Below, one piece after another: positions 1 through 10,624 of a stretch of DNA of 64,000 nt. The stretch spans positions 27,056,758 through 27,120,757 of the forward strand of contig NC_016135.3 of the NCBI RefSeq assembly GCF_000005505.3. The letters run 5' to 3'. A model generated the notes under the pieces. That model had not been told where the DNA came from. It did not search any database and saw only the letters and a program-made list of their open reading frames with translations. A program made the position numbers and the translations under genes. The first letter of the stretch is position 1. Each line of letters opens with the position of its first letter. This stretch comes from Brachypodium distachyon. Its lineage: Eukaryota; Streptophyta; Magnoliopsida; Poales; Poaceae.

Positions 1-105
1 TCACGTATACGCGCCTCTAAACAGTTTCCGTCGAGGCCTAAAATCCAGGCACACGATCAGCTAATTGGAACCAACTCTGGGTCCTCGTGTTGAGACGAGA
101 GAGCC

Positions 106-3100
106 ATGGCGTGGTCGGGCGAATCTCCACATGCAATGACCTCCGCGGACCAATACGCAGCCGCTGTCGCCGTAGCGCCTACGTCCACCGGTGTGAAGAT
201 CCCGGACGCCGAGCACACAGCCAATGCCGATGGCAGCAACGTACTGCATACCGGTGATCAGATGATGGCGGTCGCACAACTGGTTCCTTCTTTTTCACTC
301 GACTCGTCCGGCGATCAAGTTGCCGCTAGCACTCTGCATGTGGCTGGTGACAAAACGATGCAAGCGTCAGCTGGCTCTACTTTCATGATGGGGAATTATG
401 GATCGATCTTGATTGGTACCACGTTAACAGGTTCAGCTAGAACATCATCCCCCACTAAGGTACATATCCATGTGTTAGTTTGTGCAAACAAAAGCATGGT
501 TTGTTAGTATAATTCAGTTAATATATATTTGAAAGCAGGTGTATGATACCAATTGTGAATCATTAATTGTTCCTAAAGTTGGGATGGCATTCAAGTCAGA
601 AGAGGAAGCATACGAGTTTTACAATAATTATGCCGGTAAGATTGGTTTTAGCATTAGAAAGAGCCACTCAAAGTTGAGACCAGATAAAACCGTATTTAAG
701 AAACATATAGTTTGTAGTAGTGAAGGGGAACGAGAGGCTCATTCAAAACATGAAACTGTGAAACAAAATGCTATAACAAGGTCCGGTTGTGATGCCCGTA
801 TTCAGTTTAGTATTGCTCGGGATGGCGTTTGGAGGGTGCAGAAGGTTGTATTGGAGCACAATCATTATCTCGCAAGTCCGGATAAAAGACACATGTTGCG
901 GTCACAGCGCCGTTTGATAGAGTCAGATAAAGTTGTGATAGGTCATATGAGGGAAGCGGGATTAAAGCCCGCAGATGTATACAAAATTTTCAAACAGTGG
1001 TATGGAGGACCTCAGCATGTACCTTTTCTGCGGGTGGATAGCAATAACCATATTGGCCGCGAGCGCAAAAAGTATTTGGAAGTCAATGACGCTCAAACAT
1101 TGTTGGAGTTCTTAAAAAACAAGCAATTAAAAGATCCTTCTTTTTTTTATGCCATACAATTAGATGAGAAGGATTGCCGGATAGCTAATTTCTTTTGGGC
1201 AGATGGTCAAGCTATCATGGATTATGCTTGTTTTGGTGATGCTTTGTCATTTGACACCACTTTTCAGACAAACAAGTTTGAAATGCCTTTTGCACCACTC
1301 CTTGGAACAAACCATCATAAGCAAACCATTCTTTTCGGAGCTGCACTATTATGTGATGAAACCACTGACTCGTTTATATGGCTCTTCAACACATTTTTAA
1401 CAGCAATGTCTGGGAAACGACCTGTTACAATTTTTACAGATCAATGTGCAGCTATGGCCAAAGCAATTAGCATTGTTTTCCCAAGCACAAAACACTTCCT
1501 CTACATTTGGCACATTTATCAAAATGCCGCTAAACATCTTAGCCATGTAATTTCAAGCATCCTCGGTTTCTTGCTGATTTTAAGAAAGTTGTATATCTAG
1601 AAAATTCAGTGCCATACTTTGAGCAGAAGTGGCAACAGTTGTTGATTGAATATGACCTTGTGGAGAACTCATGGATACAAACGCTATTTGGTTTGCGTGA
1701 GAAGTGGGCTGTTGTGTACCGCAATGATTCATTTCATGCCGACATGACCTCAACTCAAAGGAGTGAATGTATGAACAATGTGTTCAAGAAACAATTTCGC
1801 AAGAAGCTCTGCCTTTCAGAGCTCTTAGTACAGTATGAGAAGTGTGCTACTAGTCTTCGTGAAAATGAACTAGATGCAGATTTTAAGTCACGAAAGACTA
1901 AACCTGTTACTTATATAAGGAATTTACCTATGTTGAAAACTGCAGCCGAGTCATATACAAGGAGGCTCTATTTTGATTTCGAGGAGCAGTTCAAACATCA
2001 ATTTTCAGTCACGTGCGAGATGATTTCGACGGTGGGAACTATGAAAACTTATAAGGTGATGCCAGTGGCATTTGAGGATGAGGCACTAGTCATCTTTAAT
2101 CATGAGAATCTGTTTGTATCATGTTTTTGTAGAAGATACGAATCCAAAGGTACGTAATCATCTTTTAACATTTGTTCGTTTATAAAATGTTGTCTTACTC
2201 CGTGTTTTATGATGTCATAGGTCTGTTGTGCAAACATGCTCTCCGAGTGTTCAATATCAACGAGGTTTTCACTTTACCATTGCAATATATACTGCACAGA
2301 CGGACAAAGTATGCAAAAAGAGGATATTTTTTGAATAATCAAGAAACTACCAATGCAACCCCACTTGTTCTTATATTGGTCACTCTCAATTACATAGATA
2401 GTAGAGTTTGTCTTGTTACATGGTTCATCAATAGTAGGTGCCGGGAACACAGTAAATGCAAATACTTTTGTGGGAGAAGGTCCTCAACAATTTGCCGTAA
2501 GACAGATTGCTCTACTTTCTTCAATATTTTCATGTAATACTGTACCACAAAAATTCTAAATGTTTCTATACCTATTATGACACAGGCATCTTTTGGGGCA
2601 AGCACAATAACTAATACTCCAATTCCACAGTTCACAAATTATATGTTTCATGGAGAAGGTCTTCAACAATTTTCTGTGAGATAGATTACTCGGCCTTGTT
2701 TATTGACAAACAATTTCATGTAATTTAACTATCCCAAAAACAACCATAAATATTTTCAGACTTATTATGACATAGGGTTCTTTGGAGGCAAGATCACTGA
2801 CTAATACCGGAATGACACAGTTCGCAAATAATATGTTTCATCGAGAAGGTCCTCAACAATTTACCGTGAGACATGTCTCAAGCTATTTTATACTTCCCGT
2901 GTAATATAATTGTACCACATTAATTCTGAGCACCGCCTAACTTTTCATGACACAGGGTTCTTTTGAGGACAGCACAAGTTTTGGTACCACAACAATACCA
3001 CACTTCACAAATAATACTTTTCATGGGGATTCTTCGACCATGTTTGGTTCATTCATCCAAGGAGGATTTACAGACCTTCTACTTCAAAATGATCAAGCTT

Positions 3101-3165
3101 CAGAGTTGCTGCATACTTCGAGAAGATTGGATTTTGATGTAAATCCTGGAGGATGGAAGGAGTAG
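106..3165 (+). pseudogene. FAR1-related sequence (FRS) transposase-derived factor, frame broken
   Basis: FRS proteins are nuclear transcription regulators domesticated from Mutator-like transposases. Exon 1 is 106-459 (118 codons, ends SPTK). Exon 2 starts at 539 (VYDTNC) after a TTGAAAGCAG acceptor and carries the FAR1 DNA-binding region (AYEFYNNYAGKIGF to CDARIQFS and HNHYL) and then the MULE domain (LSFDTTFQTNKFEMP, IFTDQCAAMAKAI, HIYQNAAKHL). At about 1556-1560 one base is missing relative to an open frame: the first frame stops at 1600, while the next frame continues as HPRFLADFKKVVYLE to 2149. Exon 3 starts at 2221 and completes a SWIM finger (CFC, nine residues, CKH). The terminal exon is 2956-3165 and ends NPGGWKE. 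The path between exon 3 and the cassette exons (2407-2865) is unresolved. A sequencing slip could explain the single break; otherwise this is a recent pseudogene. Family assignment is very sure, functional state is not. Confidence 0.8.
2407..3050 (+). repeat. Tandem 90-nt cassette exons in the FRS gene tail
   Basis: Three tandem copies plus the start of the terminal exon share one motif. Candidate exons 2407-2496, 2586-2675 and 2776-2865 are each exactly 90 nt, open in phase 0, preceded by AG and followed by GTAAGA or GTGAGA. The terminal exon starts at 2956 in the same phase. Copies 2 and 3 encode 30 residues each, ending in NYMFHGEGLQQFS and NNMFHREGPQQFT; the terminal exon has NNTFHGDSSTMF at the matching place. 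The intervening introns are about 89, 100 and 90 nt. Copy 1 is the most diverged in its first half, and its link to the upstream exon could not be placed. Confidence 0.75.
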
Positions 3166-4421
3166 GCATAGCAGTAATTTGTTTTCCTTCTTGTGGTCAT
3201 AGACCGATATAGAAATGCTAGTTTTAGAACTAAAATATCTGTAATGCTGCACTGGATCATTACAAAGAGTATGTTTTACCAATATCGTCCCTCATCATCG
3301 CCATTCCATTGACAATATGTCTGTTAATTTGCTTTTACCATTGTACAGTGCTTCTCTTTAATTCTTTTGTGCTTGCTTAAATTGTTGGAACTTTGATTAG
3401 TAAATTTCGCCCCAAATGATGCTCTGGACCTGAAGTGCTTGCTTTCTCCAAGTGCATTAAAGCTTCAGCTCTAGCCCATCGATTATTTAGCTCACGTCAA
3501 GAATACTAGGATTACCAGAAAAATATTTCAAACAATCTCAAATTTGAGGGCAGCAAACCACATGTTCATTCATTCATCAATCTGATATATACACACTGGT
3601 ATTTTTACAATTTCACAATACACAAAGTCTACTGGTACCATGTTCTAATTTCTCAACACTAAGCATAGTACCAAAAGACTCCTGCTTCACCTCATATAGA
3701 CCTGCAGTTCACAGAATAATTGTGACTCTGAGTCTACAGGCATAGCACTAGCACTCTAGCAGACGGTGTACAACCGAAGGAAACATCCTGGCAATTTAGC
3801 ATTCTAATGGAAACAAAGCTTTGTAGAGAACGAAGCTCTGCTAGCTGAATGTGAGGAATTCAGAAATGTCTGAACAAGATTTTGACTGCCTGCATAAGAC
3901 AATAACATAGTTCAGTAAAAAAATTATAGTATTTCGTAGAAAATACAAGAGGGAAAGAAAACCGTGGAATCGCATTGCTTGGAGCTTTGTTTCCACCGTC
4001 GGTTGAAGCGCCGGCGCGAGCGTATCTGCGACAAGCATCGGAGCCGTGTGGAGGCGGATCACGAGCAAAAGGCGGCGGTGGGGAATTGGGGGCTCGCCGG
4101 CACTTACGTTTCCGCGAGATGCAGAAGCGCCGTGCTGGGGCTGACCGCAAGCAGGAACCGGCGGCTGGGGCTGACCGCGAGCAGGAATCGGCGGCGGCGA
4201 GTCGAACGCTTGCCGGCTCCAGCGCTTCCGCGAGATGCAGCTGGATCTGGCCGATTAGGGTTGATGGGTTTTTCTTTCTGGTATTTGATCAATACGATAC
4301 AGATACGTTTTGTGTCAAACAAGCAAAAAATATGAAATAGTATTTGAGGATTCGGAGACGCGTTAAGATTGGTGACTTGAGCTGACTTCAGCATCCTAGG
4401 AGGGGCATCACGGGAGAGGAC
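3166..4421. other. Intergenic, no gene recognised
   Basis: AT-rich sequence after the FRS stop, becoming GC-rich from about 3960. Open frames at 3860-4340 on both strands overlap each other and show no domain. A short direct repeat (GGGGCTGACCGC then AGCAGGAA) occurs twice near 4137-4194. Nothing else was identified. Confidence 0.6.
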
Positions 4422-4762
4422 GTGCGGCCCGTTCCCACAGAATTTTCTGACCCCCTCCTCACCTCACCGCCTCTCCCGAAACTCCTTCCCACGAAGCCAT
4501 GGCGTCCACCTCCAGATCCGCGCGTTGCCCCACCGCGTGAACCCCATCTCGGCCAGATCCAGGGCGAGGCCGGCGGCGGACGGGCGAGGCCGGAGGCGGA
4601 CGGCGGACGGGCGAGGGGCGAGGCAGGCCGGCGGCGGGGAACACAGCGGAGCCGGCGAAGGGGAAGGCAGAGGAGGGGGCAGCTGAAGAAACTTGCGATT
4701 TGGAGTTCCTCGATCTGAAGAAACTTGCGGTTTCCGACTTGGACTCAAGGTAAATAGCAGTA

Positions 4763-4857
4763 CTTTTTGGTCCATGCTTGAATCTTTGAGGGAGATTTCT
4801 CTATGCACCGTCGATCTAAACCTTTTTTGGTCCATGCTTGAATCTTTGAGGGAGAAT
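4763..4857. repeat. Short tandem duplication, 60-bp period
   Basis: A segment of about 33 bp beginning CTTTTTGGTCCATGCTTG occurs at about 4763 and again about 4823, nearly identical. It lies in the likely leader of the Harbinger-type open frame and is otherwise unexplained. Confidence 0.85.
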
Positions 4858-4919
4858 TTTTTTTTGAGTATGTTGCGTGTATGCATTGTCATTTTTTGAT
4901 AGCCATGTATGACTTGTAG

Positions 4920-5794
4920 ATGGTAAAGAGGATGGATAGGAGGCGGAATTTCCTGATTAGGGGAGCTGCAACGTTTGTGGTTTTCGCATTGGTTGCATTG
5001 GTCATTCAGGATAGAATAAAGAAGAGGAGACCCCGGGTTACCTATGGACCTATTTGGGAAAGAGACCAACAAAGAATCAATTATCTGAACAATAAAATTT
5101 TCAAGTGTGATGTGAGATGCAGAAATATGTTAAGGGTTGAAAGAGCACCCCTTTTTTTATTGTGTGAAATTTTGAGGGAACATTTGTTGCTGAGAGACAG
5201 TATACATGTATCCGTGGAGGAGCAAGTAGCAATGTTCTTGAATACTATTGGCCATAACCTTAGAAATAGGGTTATTGGGGCTAATTTTGACAGGTCAAAT
5301 GAGACGGTAAGCCGCTATTTTAGACTAGTCCTTCACGCGATAGGTGAGCTATGAGCTGAATATATCAGGCCACCTAACTTGGAAACTCCAGCCAATATTG
5401 CAGGGAACCCACGGTTTGACCCATATTTTAAGGTATTTTGAGAAACTTGTCCTTCCATATTTAGGTGTGAAATTTTATGGCTTATAACCCTTTAAAATAT
5501 ATAGGATTGCATTGGAGCAATTGATGGTACACATGTTCGAGCATCAGTTAGTAAAGATATGGAACCTTCCTTTCGTGGTCGGAAGTCTTTTCCTACTCAA
5601 AATGTCATGGCAGCAGTAGATTACGACCTTCAGTTCACATATGTTTTGGCGGGTTGGGAGGGGACAGCACATGATGCGACCACTTTAGCATATGCTATAG
5701 AGCGGGAGAATGGCGGGTTTGGAGGGGACATCACATGATGCGACCATTTTAGCAGATGCTATAGAGCGGGAGAATGGCACATGATGCGACCATT
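4920..5794 (+). mobile_element. PIF/Harbinger (HARBI1-like) transposase fragment, 3' half missing
   Basis: The family encodes a DDE nuclease (DDE_Tnp_4) for cut-and-paste transposition. The frame 4920-5354 encodes the N-terminal helical region (VEEQVAMFLNTIGHNLRNR, NETVSRYFRLVLHAIGEL), then meets an in-frame TGA at 5352-5354 followed by homologous-looking sequence (AEYIRPP, NPRFDPYFK). An intron at about 5433-5504 joins DPYFK to DCIGAIDGTHVRASV, which holds the first catalytic Asp, followed by GRKSFPTQNVMAAVDYD and a HDATTLAYAIERENG segment. The coding sequence then degenerates into 64-bp tandem repeats and is cut off where the large inverted repeat begins. The second half, including the remaining catalytic acids, is absent, so it cannot encode an active transposase. 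No terminal inverted repeats were found. Confidence 0.85.
5648..5794. repeat. 64-bp tandem repeat at the palindrome edge
   Basis: Two units of 64 bp (about 5648-5711 and 5712-5775), each starting GGCGGGTT and containing GCGACCA and CTATAGAGCGGGAGAAT, are followed by a 19-bp partial third unit (5776-5794). They are duplicated transposase coding sequence. The last partial unit ends exactly where the left arm begins. Confidence 0.9.
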
Positions 5795-7822
5795 CATAAG
5801 CATTAACAAGTTTTTGTATTTCACAGTCAAATCAGTTAAAACTAATCACATGACAAGAAAGAATTATAGCAAGAAAGAAGTATAGCAAGGTAGATATCAG
5901 ATATTAAAGTTGAAAATCTTCCAAAAGTGTCGCTTACAGATTCACCGCTGAGATTTATATATGTTTGAGGCTTGGCAAGCAAAACAGGGACACCATCAAC
6001 CATCCCTGCATCAATGGAAGGACAATAACTTCAACTGAATTCAATCCTTTGTACTTTGAAAACAGGGTATCCATTACTCACAAGTAAAGAAGAAAATTCT
6101 TTCTGGGGGAATATCTAAGGAGCCAAACCTTCACCAAATAGTGCTTTGAAGTGATGTGTGGTCAGGGGTATGCCCTGAGACTGTGCAAACGCGTCTATCA
6201 TATCAAACCCAACCTGTAAGGCAAAACATTATGAGATAATTCTGATAATAAAGCTGAGCCACCCAATTTCAAACACAAGATGAGAAACAGATCTTACATT
6301 GTGTCTGGTGGATTGGTACTTCTCGCCGGGATTACCCAGACCAACAAAGAGCCATGGTTGTATTGAAGAGTACGATGTGGATGGAGATAATGAGGAGGTT
6401 GTCCCACAGGTAGAGACATAGCGTTTAGAAAGGAAGGGAGAACATCTCATCCAAAGCTTTCCCCGCATGATTTACTCAATTATAGGCATCCAAATATTCA
6501 CAAGTACAGACCAGATTGTCTGCAAACAAAAGCAATTTGCTCTTTGAATGATCACTAGCAATGCTGAACAAACAAGAGGGTAAAACATACAGAACATGAT
6601 AGTAAATCGTAGTGGACATAAGCCCCACGCATCCAACACTGTCGTGCACATCATTAAATGACTTCCACTGTTGCTGTAAAAAAAACTGATTCCACAATTT
6701 GTATTGCAAGCTTATGGCAAAAAGAAAATCGTAATCGGCAAAGATTACCATATTGATATTGGGGCGCACGATAAACATCAGTGCTCCAAATGCACTTTCC
6801 AATCAGATGCAGCAAACAGAAACTGAACATCACAAAATTTTTGGCACTGAAGTGATGCACATTGGTCACAATACAACCTAGCTAGCCGTTTCACCAGCAG
6901 GTAAGTGCAAGTACCCCAGGAAAAAACAACTACAACAATCATGGAAAAAATGCGTTCGTAGTCTAGCTTAAGCATTTCATCAGATAGCTCTACTGCACAT
7001 GATGCAGCAACACGTAACTTGCCTAATCCTTATGCCTGCAATCCGAAAACCATCATCAACTCTAGACCATTAGTACCGTATTCATCCACACACTGTCTCT
7101 TTCATTAGTACACGAGTTCGAAAAACTAATTTCTAGAATGCCGAGTCTCCGCTGCATTTCAGGATTCAAGTTTTAGAGAACGCTTACAAGTGGACTATCG
7201 AAGCTCCGGTCGCGTAATCCCGAAGGCGCTTGCGGCGGTGGCGGCACGTACAGGAAGAGAACCACTCACGGGCGCAGTGTGCGTGGTTTGGGACCGGAGC
7301 TGCTCGGTGGTCGTCGGCGAGGACGGAAACGGCGTCGATAAACTCTGCGCTGAAGACCGTGGCACCGGCCGCTACGGCGCGCGGGGCAGCAGCAGAGCCT
7401 GAGCAGCCCGTTCCCACTCAGCGCGCCGTGGGGTTTGGAGAGCGGCCACTGCTTCCGTCCAGCGCCGTCGCGTCCCTCGCCTGAGCGGGTGCCACTGCCA
7501 GCCCTGCTCCTCCGACTACAGACTACAGTATATCTCGGGAAGGCCAGCGAGCAAACCGTGAATGAATAGCCAGCTTGGGCCGTGTCCCGGGCTTGAATAA
7601 CGATCGCAATGCTTTACAGGCCAAACGGGCCGTATTGGGCCGCTGCAACCGCACGATCTTAAACCAGAATCGAATTCAAACTCCTCTGATGAAAAAAAAA
7701 TTCGAATTCAAACAGCAGCGCGTCTCTCGAACCGAACTTCACCCTCCTTCAATTCCCGTGTCGGTCTCGCACACAACAATCAGAACCCGACCACAACTCC
7801 ACGTATGCGTACACGGCCAGTA
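5792..7822. repeat. Left arm of large inverted repeat (2,031 bp)
   Basis: This segment is the reverse complement of 8594-10624. Every position i pairs with 16416 minus i. All open frames in the two arms have identical translations at mirrored coordinates, so there is no indel and no visible substitution that alters them. The outer end was read base by base: 5792 pairs and 5791 does not. The inner end: 7822 pairs and 7823 does not. Contents, read on the minus strand, are the upstream region, leader and first three coding exons of the PTH gene. Confidence 0.96.
5938..6468 (-). pseudogene. Orphan inverted copy of peptidyl-tRNA hydrolase exons 1-3
   Basis: Mirror of the working gene to the right. 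Exon 1 is 6298-6468 ([10 protein letters not shown] to STRHN), exon 2 is 6129-6213 (VGFDMIDAF to ALFGE) and exon 3 is 5938-6005 ([15 protein letters not shown] to SGES). After exon 3 only about 146 bp of intron 3 remains before the copy ends at 5792 and Harbinger sequence begins. Exons 4-8 are missing, so no full enzyme can be made. The copied upstream region may still drive a truncated leftward transcript. Confidence 0.9.
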
Positions 7823-7828
7823 TATAAA
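7821..7828 (+). promoter_or_regulatory. TATA box of the protease relic, split by the arm boundary
   Basis: TATATAAA lies at 7821-7828, about 90 bp upstream of the protease start codon at 7916. The inverted-repeat arm ends at 7822, inside this box. The right arm therefore has the matching upstream sequence but not the TATA box. Confidence 0.6.
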
Positions 7829-7915
7829 TTCCTCAGCCAGTGAGCAGCAGCCTTCCAAGCACGGAAAAAAGAAGCACAAAGCGAAGCCAAGAAACTCGAT
7901 CTAAACAGCAGCGCG

Positions 7916-8440
7916 ATGGGATCCATGGCGCCGACCGTCGTGGCGCTGTTGATGATCGTCATCTTCGGCGCCACCGCCTCCTCCACCTCGGCAGCAGCCC
8001 GAAACAGCAGGCGGCGACGTGTCCAGCTCCGGCGGCATCATGAAGGCGCGGCAGATCTACGACCAGTGGCTGGCGCGGCACAGCCGCGTCTACAACGCTC
8101 TCGGCGATTACGAGCGCCGCTTCCGCGTCTTCTGCGACAACCTCGACTTCGTCCGCGCCCACAACGCAAATGCCGACGCAGCTGGCGCCGGAGAAGAAGG
8201 AGAACCACCGTCGTTCCGGCTCGGCATGAACCGCTTCGCCGACCTCACCAACGCCGAGTACCGCGCCGCTTTCCTCAACACCTCCATCCCCACTTCCAAT
8301 GGCACCGTCGTGGGCGAGATACCGGTACAACACTAGCACCGGCGGGCTCGAGGTTGCGCCGCTGGCGGGGCACGTGGACTGGAGGACAAAGGGCGCGTTG
8401 GCGCCCGTGAAGAACCAGGGCCAGTGCGGCAGCCGCCGGG
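7916..8440 (+). pseudogene. Papain-family (C1A) cysteine protease relic
   Basis: The intact family makes a secreted or vacuolar proenzyme. Here a signal peptide (MGSMAPTVVALLMIVIFGATA) is in one frame. The I29 inhibitor prodomain is in a second frame from about 8019 (MKARQIYDQWLARHSRVYN, FRLGMNRFADLTNAEYRAAF). The start of the mature enzyme is in a third frame from about 8310 (HVDWRTKGALAPVKNQGQCGS). At least two frameshifts separate them. After QGQCGS the expected catalytic CWAF reads RRAR, so the nucleophile Cys is lost, and homology ends near 8440. The remaining catalytic domain (His, Asn) is absent. It sits in the spacer of the inverted repeat and faces away from the truncated PTH copy, so the original locus probably had divergent protease and PTH genes. 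It is clearly dead. Confidence 0.88.
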
Positions 8441-8593
8441 CACGTGCTGTGCCTGTCACACTTTGTCATCGTCTCCGGCTCCCGCGCCGGCGCGGGCTTC
8501 GGGGGGTTGGGCGTCGTCTTCACCGGGTACGACGCGGCCATGGCGATGCCGCACTTCCCGGACTTCTCCCACGCGTTGCGCTCCATGCGGATG
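8441..8593. other. Unidentified GC-rich filler between protease relic and right arm
   Basis: About 150 bp with an open frame on + (HFVIVSGSRAGAGFGGLG, FTGYDAAMAMPHFPDF) that resembles genuine coding sequence in composition but matches neither the protease nor the PTH upstream region. It may be a captured exon piece. No family is recognised. Confidence 0.4.
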
Positions 8594-10624
8594 TACTGGC
8601 CGTGTACGCATACGTGGAGTTGTGGTCGGGTTCTGATTGTTGTGTGCGAGACCGACACGGGAATTGAAGGAGGGTGAAGTTCGGTTCGAGAGACGCGCTG
8701 CTGTTTGAATTCGAATTTTTTTTTCATCAGAGGAGTTTGAATTCGATTCTGGTTTAAGATCGTGCGGTTGCAGCGGCCCAATACGGCCCGTTTGGCCTGT
8801 AAAGCATTGCGATCGTTATTCAAGCCCGGGACACGGCCCAAGCTGGCTATTCATTCACGGTTTGCTCGCTGGCCTTCCCGAGATATACTGTAGTCTGTAG
8901 TCGGAGGAGCAGGGCTGGCAGTGGCACCCGCTCAGGCGAGGGACGCGACGGCGCTGGACGGAAGCAGTGGCCGCTCTCCAAACCCCACGGCGCGCTGAGT
9001 GGGAACGGGCTGCTCAGGCTCTGCTGCTGCCCCGCGCGCCGTAGCGGCCGGTGCCACGGTCTTCAGCGCAGAGTTTATCGACGCCGTTTCCGTCCTCGCC
9101 GACGACCACCGAGCAGCTCCGGTCCCAAACCACGCACACTGCGCCCGTGAGTGGTTCTCTTCCTGTACGTGCCGCCACCGCCGCAAGCGCCTTCGGGATT
9201 ACGCGACCGGAGCTTCGATAGTCCACTTGTAAGCGTTCTCTAAAACTTGAATCCTGAAATGCAGCGGAGACTCGGCATTCTAGAAATTAGTTTTTCGAAC
9301 TCGTGTACTAATGAAAGAGACAGTGTGTGGATGAATACGGTACTAATGGTCTAGAGTTGATGATGGTTTTCGGATTGCAGGCATAAGGATTAGGCAAGTT
9401 ACGTGTTGCTGCATCATGTGCAGTAGAGCTATCTGATGAAATGCTTAAGCTAGACTACGAACGCATTTTTTCCATGATTGTTGTAGTTGTTTTTTCCTGG
9501 GGTACTTGCACTTACCTGCTGGTGAAACGGCTAGCTAGGTTGTATTGTGACCAATGTGCATCACTTCAGTGCCAAAAATTTTGTGATGTTCAGTTTCTGT
9601 TTGCTGCATCTGATTGGAAAGTGCATTTGGAGCACTGATGTTTATCGTGCGCCCCAATATCAATATGGTAATCTTTGCCGATTACGATTTTCTTTTTGCC
9701 ATAAGCTTGCAATACAAATTGTGGAATCAGTTTTTTTTACAGCAACAGTGGAAGTCATTTAATGATGTGCACGACAGTGTTGGATGCGTGGGGCTTATGT
9801 CCACTACGATTTACTATCATGTTCTGTATGTTTTACCCTCTTGTTTGTTCAGCATTGCTAGTGATCATTCAAAGAGCAAATTGCTTTTGTTTGCAGACAA
9901 TCTGGTCTGTACTTGTGAATATTTGGATGCCTATAATTGAGTAAATCATGCGGGGAAAGCTTTGGATGAGATGTTCTCCCTTCCTTTCTAAACGCTATGT
10001 CTCTACCTGTGGGACAACCTCCTCATTATCTCCATCCACATCGTACTCTTCAATACAACCATGGCTCTTTGTTGGTCTGGGTAATCCCGGCGAGAAGTAC
10101 CAATCCACCAGACACAATGTAAGATCTGTTTCTCATCTTGTGTTTGAAATTGGGTGGCTCAGCTTTATTATCAGAATTATCTCATAATGTTTTGCCTTAC
10201 AGGTTGGGTTTGATATGATAGACGCGTTTGCACAGTCTCAGGGCATACCCCTGACCACACATCACTTCAAAGCACTATTTGGTGAAGGTTTGGCTCCTTA
10301 GATATTCCCCCAGAAAGAATTTTCTTCTTTACTTGTGAGTAATGGATACCCTGTTTTCAAAGTACAAAGGATTGAATTCAGTTGAAGTTATTGTCCTTCC
10401 ATTGATGCAGGGATGGTTGATGGTGTCCCTGTTTTGCTTGCCAAGCCTCAAACATATATAAATCTCAGCGGTGAATCTGTAAGCGACACTTTTGGAAGAT
10501 TTTCAACTTTAATATCTGATATCTACCTTGCTATACTTCTTTCTTGCTATAATTCTTTCTTGTCATGTGATTAGTTTTAACTGATTTGACTGTGAAATAC
10601 AAAAACTTGTTAATGCTTATGAAT
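8594..10624. repeat. Right arm of large inverted repeat (2,031 bp)
   Basis: Reverse complement of 5792-7822 with no detectable indel. It carries the PTH upstream region, probable leader introns (acceptor-like sites near 9380 and 9900), coding exons 1-3 and the start of intron 3. It runs seamlessly into the rest of the gene, so this arm is in the native position. Open frames at 8999-9232 and 9441-9944 within it have no recognisable product and are taken as leader or intron. Confidence 0.96.

Noticed and set aside
2379..2406. Intron joining FRS exon 3 directly to cassette copy 1
   Set aside because: The phases fit, but it would be 28 nt long, well below the usual minimum for plant introns.
7184..7417. 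Frames in the PTH upstream region (also at 8999-9232)
   Set aside because: They are identical by palindrome symmetry, have no domain, and lie where leader or promoter is expected.
8275..8841. 188-codon minus-strand frame across the spacer and right arm
   Set aside because: It is antisense to the protease relic and its arm part also occurs at 7575-7822; no family motif.
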